From the NCBI GenBank assembly GCA_037384885.1, contig JARRNO010000170.1, positions 1-8,347 on the forward strand: a stretch of 8,347 nt of DNA. Reading direction: 5' to 3'. This DNA is from JARRNO01 sp037384885 (GTDB lineage Bacteria > Acidobacteriota > UBA4820 > DSQY01). Below are positions 1 through 7,148 of the stretch, piece by piece (the first letter of the stretch is position 1; every line of letters begins with the position of its first letter). Both the position numbers and the translations under genes were made by a program. Below the pieces are notes generated by a model, which was not told where the DNA came from, searched no databases, and saw nothing but the letters and a program-made list of their open reading frames with translations.

Positions 1-6
1 CTAAGC

Positions 7-15
7 TGTTATAAT
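7..15 (+). promoter_or_regulatory. Putative extended -10 promoter element upstream of glk
   Basis: The sequence TGTTATAAT is a perfect match to the bacterial extended -10 consensus (TGn followed by TATAAT). It lies in the only AT-rich patch of an otherwise GC-rich leader. Transcription would begin near position 22, giving an untranslated leader of about 100 nt before the glk start at 123. The -35 region would fall to the left of the window and cannot be seen, although extended -10 promoters often need little -35 contact. A short hairpin (GGCTC 23-27, GAGCC 32-36, four-base loop) sits at the predicted transcript 5' end. No T-run follows it, so it is not an intrinsic terminator. The promoter call is an inference from sequence alone. 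Confidence 0.4.
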
Positions 16-122
16 AACTTAAGGCTCGATGGAGCCGCCCCGTGAAGGCTTTCTCCCGGAGTGCTCACCGGCGCGTGAACGGAATTCATCTTTGAAGACT
101 CTCTAAACGGGAAAGGCTCACC

Positions 123-1109
123 ATGAACGAAACATCTCGAACATTGCCGGCCGTCGGAGTCGATTTGGGCGGGACGAAGGTGGAAACGGCCCTCGTGGAC
201 GACGCGGGCCGTATTCTGGCATCCAATCGACAGCCGACCCACGCCGAAAAAGGACCCGATGCAATCCGCCGGGCCGTCTGTGATGCCGTGAAGGCCTGCC
301 TGGCCCGATCTTCGCAACGCCCCAGCGGCGTGGGTGTGGGTATCGCAGGTCAAGTCGACGGCGACACCGGGGAGGTCTATGCGGCGCCCAACCTCGGGTG
401 GCACAACGTGCCGCTCAAGGCCGAACTGGAAGCGGAGCTGTCCCTTCCCGTCTACGTCACCAACGATGTGCGAGCCGCCGCCTGGGGCGAATGGAAGTAC
501 GGAGCGGGCCGGGGCGTGAACGACCTGGTCTGCGTTTTCGTTGGGACAGGGATCGGCGGTGGAATCGTGAGCGGCGGGCGGATGATGGAAGGCTGCAGCA
601 ACACGGCCGGCGAACTGGGGCACATGGTGATCGTTCACGACGGCCGGAAATGCACCTGCCCCGGCAGCGGCTGCCTGGAGGCATATGCAGGAGGCTGGTC
701 GATCGCAGAGCGAGCGAAAGAAGCCGTAAGGGCCGATGCCGTCGCGGGCGCGTCAATCGTGTCGGCGGCGGGCGGCATTGAAAATATTACGGCCAAGGTC
801 GTCGGCGGGACCTCTCAAAAGGGGGACCCCCTGGCGCGGCGGCTGATGGATGAAACAGCGGCCTACCTTGGCTCTGGAATAACCGGTGTGGTCAATGCAT
901 TCAATCCGCGCCTGATAATCTTGGGCGGCGGTGTGATCGAAGGCTCGCCCGAATTGGTCCAGGCGGTTGAGAACCATGTCAGGCCTCGGGCCTTAAAAGC
1001 AGCGGCTTCAAAGTTGAAATTCGTGAAGGCGGCGCTTGGGAATGACGCCGGTGTTGTCGGCGCGGCCGCCATGGCGCAGCACATGTCGGGAGGTGGGCCA
1101 TCAAGATAG
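123..1109 (+). CDS. glk: ROK-family sugar kinase, probably glucokinase
   Basis: This 328-residue cytoplasmic kinase is predicted to phosphorylate glucose with ATP to give glucose-6-phosphate, the entry substrate for the rest of the locus. The phosphate-binding motif DLGGTK is at residues 14-19, the catalytic Asp at 115 (in TNDVRAAAWGE) and the second nucleotide-binding stretch in GTGIGGGIV. GELGH (163-167) supplies the Glu and His of the ROK sugar/zinc site. The zinc cysteines are C177, C179 and C184 in CTCPGSGCLE; the family consensus has Gly where this protein has Pro180. The NLGWHNVPL stretch resembles ROK glucokinases more than ROK repressors, and there is no N-terminal DNA-binding domain. 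Length is normal for the family. The ATG at 123 has a weak AAAGG ribosome site six bases upstream, and the frame is closed by a stop at 93. The last codons overlap rpiB, suggesting translational coupling. ROK substrate range is hard to read from sequence; glucose is supported mainly by context. Confidence 0.85.
   Translation: MNETSRTLPAVGVDLGGTKVETALVDDAGRILASNRQPTHAEKGPDAIRRAVCDAVKACLARSSQRPSGVGVGIAGQVDGDTGEVYAAPNLGWHNVPLKAELEAELSLPVYVTNDVRAAAWGEWKYGAGRGVNDLVCVFVGTGIGGGIVSGGRMMEGCSNTAGELGHMVIVHDGRKCTCPGSGCLEAYAGGWSIAERAKEAVRADAVAGASIVSAAGGIENITAKVVGGTSQKGDPLARRLMDETAAYLGSGITGVVNAFNPRLIILGGGVIEGSPELVQAVENHVRPRALKAAASKLKFVKAALGNDAGVVGAAAMAQHMSGGGPSR
1089..1093 (+). promoter_or_regulatory. Shine-Dalgarno site supporting the ATC start of rpiB
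   Basis: GGAGG lies within the last codons of glk and is six bases upstream of the ATC at 1100. This is ideal spacing for initiation there. No ATG, GTG, TTG or CTG occurs in the rpiB frame between the upstream in-frame stop at 1043-1045 and position 1139, so this site is the main evidence for where rpiB translation begins. Confidence 0.7.
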
Positions 1110-1579
1110 CGATTGGTTCCGACCATGCCGGTTTCGACCTGAAAAGCGATCTGATTAAATTTCTCGCCGGCCTTGGCGGGGAGGTTCAGGACCTGGGGAC
1201 CTACAGCCGGGAACCGGCGGATTATCCGGATTTCGCCGAAGCCGTGGCGCTTGCAGTGGCGGGGGGAGAGGTCGACCGCGGGATCATGATCTGCGGCAGC
1301 GGTGTGGGAGCTTCCGTGGCGGCCAACAAGGTGCCGGGCGTGCGTGCGGCGGTTTGCCACGATCCCTATTCGGGCCACCAGGGCGTGGAGCACGACGACA
1401 TGAACGTCCTGGTCTTGGGCTCGCGAATCATCGGGACGGCGCTGGCGCACGAGATCGTGCAAGCCTACCTGGGTGCGTCATTTTCAAGCGAAACGCGCCA
1501 CCTACGCCGGCTCGGCAAGGTCCTCGAGCTGGAACAGAAATTTCCGCGCCGGATGAAGAAGAAGGAAGACGAGCCCTGA
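1100..1579 (+). CDS. rpiB: Ribose-5-phosphate isomerase B (RpiB/LacAB family), apparent ATC start
   Basis: RpiB interconverts ribulose-5-phosphate and ribose-5-phosphate in the non-oxidative PPP. Read from 1100, the protein has 159 residues, close to the usual 145-155. It opens with the family N-terminus (start)KIAIGSDHAGF, with D8 and H9 in the substrate site. The catalytic Cys65 lies in ICGSGVGASVAANK, the ring-opening His is H98 in EHDDMNVL, and GSRIIG follows at 107-112. The next canonical start in frame beyond 1139 is GTG 1244, which would remove 48 residues including D8/H9, so it is rejected. The first codon is therefore ATC, where homologues have ATG. Either this is a true AUC start or a single-base change or error. 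The gene overlaps glk by 10 nt, so coupled translation is likely. A charged tail (RRMKKKEDEP) ends the protein. Function is secure; the start codon is the uncertain part. Confidence 0.9.
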   Translation: MKIAIGSDHAGFDLKSDLIKFLAGLGGEVQDLGTYSREPADYPDFAEAVALAVAGGEVDRGIMICGSGVGASVAANKVPGVRAAVCHDPYSGHQGVEHDDMNVLVLGSRIIGTALAHEIVQAYLGASFSSETRHLRRLGKVLELEQKFPRRMKKKEDEP

Positions 1580-1726
1580 AGCCTGTTCAAGCTGGATAAG
1601 GGGTCTTTTCAAACGCGGAAGGGGGGAATGAATACCACCCTGGATGCGATGTTTTACTGATATGGAGGGCGGGGATTCTGCTGGACCGCTTGTTCCGGTC
1701 TGGATTCAACTTAGGAGAACAAGGAC

Positions 1727-3721
1727 ATGAATAAGCTCGACGAACTTTGTGTCAATACCATCCGTTTCCTCTCGGTCGACCAGGTGGAGAAGGCGAATTC
1801 CGGCCACCCGGGCCTGCCCCTCGGCGCGGCGCCCATGGCCTACCTCCTATGGGACCGCTTCCTCAAGCATAATCCCGCCGATCCCAAGTGGTTCGATCGG
1901 GACCGGTTCATTCTATCGGCCGGCCATGGATCGGCCTTGATCTATTCCCTGCTTCACCTTTACGGTTACGATCTTTCTCTTGAAGAGCTAAGGCGATTCC
2001 GACAGTGGGGGTCAAAGACCCCCGGGCATCCGGAATACGGTGAGGTTCCCGGCGTGGAGGCCACCACGGGACCTCTGGGTCAGGGCTTCGGCATGGGCGT
2101 CGGGATGGCCATGGCAGAGGCTCACCTGGCGGCAGTCTTCAACCGGCCGGGCCATGAGATTATTGATCACTACACCTACGCCCTTGTTTCCGACGGCGAC
2201 CTGATGGAAGGGGTCGCTTCGGAAGCGGCGTCGCTGGCCGGTCATCTCCAACTCGGCAAACTGATCTACCTTTATGACGACAACCATATCTCCATCGAAG
2301 GCGACACGAAGATCGCCTTCACCGAGGATGTGGGCGCGCGGTTCGAGGCCTACGGCTGGCACGTGCAGCACGTGGCGGACGGAAACGACCTGGATTCCCT
2401 CGAGAATGCCCTCAACCATGCCCGCACCGAAACCGGCCGGCCCTCCATCATCGTGGTCCGGACGCACATCGGTTACGGGAGCCCCAAGCAGGATACGGGA
2501 TCCGCTCACGGCGAACCGCTTGGTCAGGAGGCCTGGAAGGCCACGCGGGAAAAGCTTGGCTGGCCCCTCGACAAGTGGTTCTACGTTCCCGAAGAGGCGG
2601 CGGCCCACATGGGCAGGGCGCGGGAGCAGGGCGCCGCCCGGCAGCGGGAGTGGGAGAAGAAATTCGACGCTTACAGGCAGGCCTATCCCGCCGAAGCGGA
2701 CCGCCTGGAGACAGCCCTGCGCGGAGTACTTCCGGCGGGCTGGGAAGGGGCGGTTCCCGAGTTTCAGACCGGCGATGGTCCCATGGCGACGAGAAATGCG
2801 TCCGGGTCCGTCATCAACGGGCTGATGAAAGCCGTTCCCGCCCTTTTCGGCGGGTCGGCGGACCTCGCGCCCTCGACGAAGACGCTGATGAAGGAGATGG
2901 GCGATTTCGAGCCGGGAAATTATGAGGGCCGGAATCTCCACTTCGGAGTCCGCGAGCACGGCATGTCGGCGGCCGTGAACGGCATGGCGCTGCACGGCGG
3001 CGTGATCCCCTACGGGGCCACCTTCCTCATTTTCAGCGACTACGCCAGGCCGTCCATTCGCCTCGCGGCGCTGATGAAGGCCCATTCGATCTTCGTTTTC
3101 ACGCACGACAGCATCGGTCTTGGAGAGGACGGGCCCACGCACCAGCCGGTGAGCCAACTTCTGAGCCTCCGATCCATTCCGGGGGTCACCGTTTTCCGGC
3201 CCGCGGACGCCAACGAAACGGCGGCCGCATGGAAGGCTGCGCTTCAAGCCAAGGGGCCCGTCGTCTTCGCCCTGACTCGCCAGAAACTCCCCGTTTTCGA
3301 TCCTGGAAAATTTACGGTGAAAGAAGGCGCCGCAAAGGGCGCCTATGTCTTGGCCGAAGCGGAGGGTGGAGCGCCCCAGGTGGTGCTTATCGGAACCGGC
3401 TCGGAAGTGCAGCTCGCGCTTCAGGCCCGTGAAAAGCTCGAGGCAAAGGGCATCCGGGCACGCGTCGTATCCATGCCGTCCTGGGAGATCTTTGACGCCC
3501 AGGATGAGGCTTACCGCCGCTCGGTTCTCCCCACGGATATCCCGAAGCTGGCCGTCGAAGCGGGCAGCCCGATGGGATGGCGGCATTACGTGGGCGATGG
3601 CGGGGACGTTGTGGCCCTCGAGCGCTTCGGGGCGTCTGCGCCCGGGCCCGAAGTGATGGAGCACCTGGGCTTCAATGCTGAAAATGTGGCGGCCCGGGCG
3701 GCGGCTCTCGTACAAAAATAG
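1727..3721 (+). CDS. tkt: Transketolase
   Basis: This full-length thiamine-diphosphate enzyme (664 residues) moves two-carbon units between ketose and aldose phosphates (xylulose-5-P, ribose-5-P, erythrose-4-P). H27 (NSGHPG) and H67 (SAGHGS) match the substrate/cofactor histidines of E. coli TktA. TGPLGQG follows. The metal/ThDP motif is SDGDLMEG with D156 and E161, continuing to YDDNHISIEGD. HGEPLG carries the next active-site His. The central pyrimidine domain has the catalytic Glu410 (FGVREHGMSA) and H472 in GLGEDGPTHQP. The C-terminal domain includes GTGSEVQLA. The ATG at 1727 has AGGAG at 1713-1717, nine bases upstream. A 147-nt gap separates it from rpiB, with no convincing terminator or promoter seen, so it may or may not share the glk-rpiB transcript. 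The fusion gene follows after 30 nt. All domains and catalytic residues I looked for are present. Confidence 0.97.
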   Translation: MNKLDELCVNTIRFLSVDQVEKANSGHPGLPLGAAPMAYLLWDRFLKHNPADPKWFDRDRFILSAGHGSALIYSLLHLYGYDLSLEELRRFRQWGSKTPGHPEYGEVPGVEATTGPLGQGFGMGVGMAMAEAHLAAVFNRPGHEIIDHYTYALVSDGDLMEGVASEAASLAGHLQLGKLIYLYDDNHISIEGDTKIAFTEDVGARFEAYGWHVQHVADGNDLDSLENALNHARTETGRPSIIVVRTHIGYGSPKQDTGSAHGEPLGQEAWKATREKLGWPLDKWFYVPEEAAAHMGRAREQGAARQREWEKKFDAYRQAYPAEADRLETALRGVLPAGWEGAVPEFQTGDGPMATRNASGSVINGLMKAVPALFGGSADLAPSTKTLMKEMGDFEPGNYEGRNLHFGVREHGMSAAVNGMALHGGVIPYGATFLIFSDYARPSIRLAALMKAHSIFVFTHDSIGLGEDGPTHQPVSQLLSLRSIPGVTVFRPADANETAAAWKAALQAKGPVVFALTRQKLPVFDPGKFTVKEGAAKGAYVLAEAEGGAPQVVLIGTGSEVQLALQAREKLEAKGIRARVVSMPSWEIFDAQDEAYRRSVLPTDIPKLAVEAGSPMGWRHYVGDGGDVVALERFGASAPGPEVMEHLGFNAENVAARAAALVQK

Positions 3722-3751
3722 ACATGCAATGAACCGGCGAGGAGACTGAGA

Positions 3752-6511
3752 ATGAACCCACTTAAAACACTTCTCGATGAAGGACAATCGTTGTGGCTGG
3801 ACTACATCCGCGCCAGCCTCCTGGAGAGCGGAGAGCTGCAGCGCATGATCTCCGAAGACGGCCTACGGGGAATGACCAGCAACCCCACCATCTTCCAGAA
3901 GGCGATCACGCAGGGTGACAACTATGACGGGCGGTTAAGGAAACTGCTTCAGGACAACCCGAACGCCGGCGAGGCCGAACTCTTCGAAAAGCTCGCCGTG
4001 CAGGATATCGGGCGGGCCTGCGACATCCTCCGCCCCGTTTACGACGACAGCAACGGTGCGGACGGCTTCGTGAGCATCGAAGTGTCCCCGTTGCTGGCCA
4101 GGGACACCGAGGGGACGGTTCAAGAGGCACGGCGGCTCTGGCGCGAAGTGGACCACCCCAACGTCATGATCAAAGTTCCCGCTACCCCGGAAGGCATCCC
4201 GGCCATCGAGACGCTGATTGGAGAGGATATCCATGTCAACGTCACGCTCATGTTCTCCCTGAAACACTACGAAGCAGTCGCCCACGCCTATCTGCGGGGG
4301 CTCGAAAAGGCCTCGCGTCCCGCCCAGGCCGCCTCCGTGGCCTCCTTCTTCGTCAGCCGTGTGGATACGAAAATCGACGAGATGCTTGACAGCGTCGGCA
4401 CCGAAGAGGCCGCTTCTCTCAAGGGAAGGGTCGCCGTGGCCAACGCCAAGATCGCCTACCGCCGCTTCCAGCAGTTGTTCCACGGTGAAGCGTTCAAGAA
4501 ATTCCGGGAGGAAGGGGTTCACGTTCAGCGTCCGCTCTGGGCCAGCACCAGTACGAAGAATCCGGCCTACTCGGATGTTCTTTACGTCGAAGAGCTCATC
4601 GGTCCTGATACAGTCAACACCATGCCTCCCGAAACCATTGACGCCTTCCGCGACCATGGGAAGGTCAGCCGTACGGTGACAGAGGGTGTGGACGAAGCAA
4701 AGGCTGTCCTGGAAAAGCTTGCCCGCCTCGGGATCGACCTGGACAAGGCGACCGAGGCGCTTCAGGAGGAANNNNNNNNNNNNNNNNNNNNNNNNNNNNN
4801 NNNNNNNNNNNNNNNNNNNNNNNNNNNNNNNNNNNNNNNNNNNNNNNNNNNAAACACCCCTGAACCGGGAAATATCGTCGACCATCCGGCGTTCCGGGAG
4901 GCCGCGGTGGAAAACCGCCTCAGCCAGTGGGAGCGGGACCGGTTCGGAGAACGCCTCTGGAATAAAGACTTCACCCTGTGGTCCAAGGAGCACGTCCCGG
5001 AGATCACGGACCGGCTCGGCTGGCTTGAGCTTCCGCAAAGCATGCCGGAAAGGACAGACGAGATCCTGGCTCTGGCCGACTCGCTGAAAAAGGACGGCAT
5101 CAAGAAGGTAGTGCTTCTCGGCATGGGCGGATCCAGCCTGGCGCCCGACGTCTTCAGCAAAACCTTCGAACCGGAGGGGGGCGCCCCGGCGCTCTCCGTC
5201 CTGGACAGCACACACCCGGATGCCGTGAAGGGCATGGACGAAAGCATCGACCCCGCAAAAACGTTCTTCGTGGTGTCGAGCAAGAGTGGGACCACGCTCG
5301 AAACACTGTCCCTCTTCCGGTATTTCTGGAGCCGTGTGAAGGGCGTCAGTGAGACCCCGGGGCGCCATTTCGCCGCGGTGTCCGATCCTGGAACCCCGCT
5401 GGCGGATCTGGCCCGCGAAAGGGGATTTCGAAAAATATTTGCCGCGAATCCCGAAGTGGGCGGACGCTACTCGGCGCTGACTCATTTCGGACTGGTACCG
5501 GCGGGCCTCATGGGCGTTGACATCCGGGCCGTTCTGGAAAGCGGACGCACGATGGCCGCCGCCTGCGGGCCCGAGGTTGCTGCGGGAGACAATCCAGGCC
5601 TCAGGCTTGGGGCGGCCCTGGGCGAGTTCGCGCTTCAGGGCAGGGACAAGGTGACGTTTCTCGCCTCGCCCGCCCTCTCGGCTGTCCCCATCTGGATGGA
5701 GCAGCTGATCGCCGAAAGCACCGGGAAGACTGGCAAGGGCATCGTTCCGGTCGCCGATGAACCGCTTGGGGACGTTGAAGCGTACGGGCCGGACCGCTTT
5801 TTCGCCGCCTTTTTTCTGAAGGGCGACGGCGCGCCCGAACTGGAGTCCCGGCTGAACGCGCTCGAAGAAGCCGGTCATCCCGTCGCCCGTTTCGCTCTTG
5901 AAAGCAAGACCGACCTCGGAGGAATCTTTTTCCTCTGGGAGACGGCCGTGGCCGCGGCCGGAGCCGTCCTTGGAATTCAGCCCTTCAATCAGCCGGACGT
6001 TCAGCTCGCGAAAGAACTGGCCAAGAAGGCCATGTCCGGCGAAGGCGGGGGATCCGAATCGGACGTCGAAACCGTCGCCGCCTCGTCGAACGGGTTCGGG
6101 GGCAGGCTCAAGGCATGGATGGACCTCGCCCGTGGCGGCGACTACGCGGCACTGCAGGCCTACCTGGCGCCGGATGAACATGTCTGGAAGGCGCTCCAGG
6201 AGATCCGCACTGCTTTGAGGGCCCGCCTGGGTACGGCCGTCACGGTGGGCTACGGGCCACGGTTCCTCCATTCCACGGGCCAGCTTCACAAGGGCGGCCC
6301 GAACACCGGGCTCTTTCTCCAGATCGTGGATCGACCGGACGACGCTGTTCCGGTGCCGGAGACGGACTTCAACTTCCGGGATCTGATCCACGCCCAGACG
6401 GTCGGCGACTACCGGGCCATGAAGCAGCGGGACCGCCGGGTGATCCGCGTGGATCTGGGAAAAGATCCCGGCGGAGGACTCAAGCGTATTCTCGAGGCTG
6501 TCCTTGACTGA
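3752..6511 (+). CDS. tal-pgi: Bifunctional transaldolase / glucose-6-phosphate isomerase fusion (interrupted by assembly gap)
   Basis: The open frame spans 919 residues, 27 of them unknown. Residues 1 to about 365 are a long-type transaldolase: D17, TSNPTIF at 42-48, and the Schiff-base Lys141 in MIKVPAT. It transfers dihydroxyacetone units to give fructose-6-P. From about residue 370 to 919 is a phosphoglucose isomerase, which converts fructose-6-P to glucose-6-P: GMGGSS at 457-462, the phosphate-binding SKSGTT at 510-515, GGRYS at 570-574, AESTGK, and HKGGPNTG with Lys847 near the C-terminus. Tal-Pgi fusions of roughly this length are known in bacteria, so the fusion reading is favoured. 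It places the fructose-6-P producer and consumer on one chain, returning carbon to Zwf. The ATG has GAGGAG at 3739-3744, seven bases upstream. The 80 N hide the end of the transaldolase and the linker; a stop and restart there cannot be strictly excluded. The 3' end overlaps the next gene by 8 nt. Confidence 0.9.
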   Translation: MNPLKTLLDEGQSLWLDYIRASLLESGELQRMISEDGLRGMTSNPTIFQKAITQGDNYDGRLRKLLQDNPNAGEAELFEKLAVQDIGRACDILRPVYDDSNGADGFVSIEVSPLLARDTEGTVQEARRLWREVDHPNVMIKVPATPEGIPAIETLIGEDIHVNVTLMFSLKHYEAVAHAYLRGLEKASRPAQAASVASFFVSRVDTKIDEMLDSVGTEEAASLKGRVAVANAKIAYRRFQQLFHGEAFKKFREEGVHVQRPLWASTSTKNPAYSDVLYVEELIGPDTVNTMPPETIDAFRDHGKVSRTVTEGVDEAKAVLEKLARLGIDLDKATEALQEEXXXXXXXXXXXXXXXXXXXXXXXXXXXNTPEPGNIVDHPAFREAAVENRLSQWERDRFGERLWNKDFTLWSKEHVPEITDRLGWLELPQSMPERTDEILALADSLKKDGIKKVVLLGMGGSSLAPDVFSKTFEPEGGAPALSVLDSTHPDAVKGMDESIDPAKTFFVVSSKSGTTLETLSLFRYFWSRVKGVSETPGRHFAAVSDPGTPLADLARERGFRKIFAANPEVGGRYSALTHFGLVPAGLMGVDIRAVLESGRTMAAACGPEVAAGDNPGLRLGAALGEFALQGRDKVTFLASPALSAVPIWMEQLIAESTGKTGKGIVPVADEPLGDVEAYGPDRFFAAFFLKGDGAPELESRLNALEEAGHPVARFALESKTDLGGIFFLWETAVAAAGAVLGIQPFNQPDVQLAKELAKKAMSGEGGGSESDVETVAASSNGFGGRLKAWMDLARGGDYAALQAYLAPDEHVWKALQEIRTALRARLGTAVTVGYGPRFLHSTGQLHKGGPNTGLFLQIVDRPDDAVPVPETDFNFRDLIHAQTVGDYRAMKQRDRRVIRVDLGKDPGGGLKRILEAVLD
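4772..4851. other. Assembly gap (80 N) inside tal-pgi
   Basis: There are eighty undetermined bases. The frame before the gap (transaldolase) and after it (phosphoglucose isomerase) is the same if the gap is truly 80 nt, which affects codons 341-367. The flanking sequences look like normal coding DNA on both sides. The length may be an estimate from read pairs. Confidence 0.99.
6494..6497 (+). promoter_or_regulatory. Ribosome site supporting the TTG start of the HAD gene
   Basis: GAGG, in the last codons of tal-pgi, is six bases upstream of the TTG at 6504. The next possible in-frame starts are GTG codons within or after the DVGGV motif, and these would remove the catalytic Asp. The TTG is therefore the best start, and initiation probably depends on ribosomes finishing tal-pgi. 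Confidence 0.5.
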
Positions 6512-7130
6512 AATATCGAGTCTGTTCTGGGACGTGGGCGGCGTGATCCTGACCAACGGCTGGGATCGCGAGGCGCGCCGCGAAGCCACCCGCGTCTTCG
6601 GCCTCGATCCCGAGGATTTCGAGGACAGGCACGAGCTGGTTCATACGGCCTTCGAAAATGGACGGATCACGTTGAATGAGTACCTGGACCGCACCGTATT
6701 CTATGAAGAGAAACCTTTCAGCCGGGAGCAGTTCAGCGAGTTCATGTTCGGCCGCTCCCAAATGAAAGACGGCGCGCCCGAAATTGCGGCAGCTTTAGCG
6801 TCAACAGGCCGCTACAGCATGTATGCGGTGAACAATGAATCCTCGGAGCTGAACCGCTACCGGATTGAGACCTTCGGCCTGGCGGGATACTTCAGCGCCT
6901 TCTTCAGCTCCTGCTACCTGGGTGTCCGCAAGCCGGACGAAGCCATTTACCGCATCGCGCTGGAGGTTACCCGGACCCGGCCGCAAGAAAGCCTCTTCAT
7001 CGACGACCGCGAGGTGAACGTGGAAACAGCCCGCCGGCTTGGAATGGCGGCGGTTCGCTATCGCGATCCCGGGGCCTTGATCCGGGACCTGCATGAGTAC
7101 GGGGTGGACGTTGCGGCCCCCGGCACGTGA
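6504..7130 (+). CDS. HAD-superfamily (subfamily IA) hydrolase, probable sugar-phosphate phosphatase
   Basis: This 208-residue cytoplasmic HAD hydrolase has a helical cap inserted after motif I. Motif I is LFWDVGGVIL with nucleophile Asp10. Motif II is AVNNES (N110, where many relatives have Ser or Thr). Lys143 in GVRKPD is motif III, and FIDDRE (D167, D168) is motif IV. Position +2 after the nucleophile is Gly, not the usual phosphatase Asp. E. coli YihX, a glucose-1-phosphate phosphatase, shares this DxG form, and the overall layout is YihX-like. The substrate is unknown. The position between pgi and gnd in a PPP operon suggests a sugar or sugar-acid phosphate, or removal of a toxic side product such as 4-phosphoerythronate; both are inferences. 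It starts with TTG, overlaps tal-pgi by 8 nt and ends 18 nt before gnd, so it is almost certainly co-expressed. Family membership is firm; function is not. Confidence 0.85.
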   Translation: MTEISSLFWDVGGVILTNGWDREARREATRVFGLDPEDFEDRHELVHTAFENGRITLNEYLDRTVFYEEKPFSREQFSEFMFGRSQMKDGAPEIAAALASTGRYSMYAVNNESSELNRYRIETFGLAGYFSAFFSSCYLGVRKPDEAIYRIALEVTRTRPQESLFIDDREVNVETARRLGMAAVRYRDPGALIRDLHEYGVDVAAPGT

Positions 7131-7148
7131 AAAAGAAAGGAGAACACC

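Noticed and set aside
29..106. 25-codon ORF in the glk leader (ATG at 29)
   Set aside because: It has only a poor AAGG site four bases upstream, no run of a single amino-acid codon typical of attenuator leader peptides, and no recognisable motif. It would start within a few bases of the predicted transcript end.
1244..1579. GTG 1244 as the rpiB start
   Set aside because: It would remove the first 48 residues, including the GSDHAG active-site segment and the first strand-helix unit of the fold.
1684..1700. Inverted repeat GACCG...CGGTC before tkt as a terminator or operator
   Set aside because: The stem is only 5 bp with a 7-base loop and no T-run. A repeat of this size is expected by chance in GC-rich DNA.
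2012..3787. 591-codon open frame on the - strand opposite tkt
   Set aside because: The same codon-bias artefact; transketolase on the + strand explains the region fully.
3752..6511. Annotating tal and pgi as two separate genes
   Set aside because: One frame runs through both sides of the gap, no ribosome site plus start is seen after the gap, and bifunctional Tal-Pgi proteins of roughly this length are established. It is kept as one gene, with the gap noted.
3935..6589. Very long open frame on the - strand (884 codons) opposite tal-pgi
   Set aside because: It mirrors a well-supported gene. In GC-rich coding DNA, rarity of TTA, CTA and TCA codons in the sense frame leaves the antisense frame open. 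The product has no recognisable domain and crosses the N gap.
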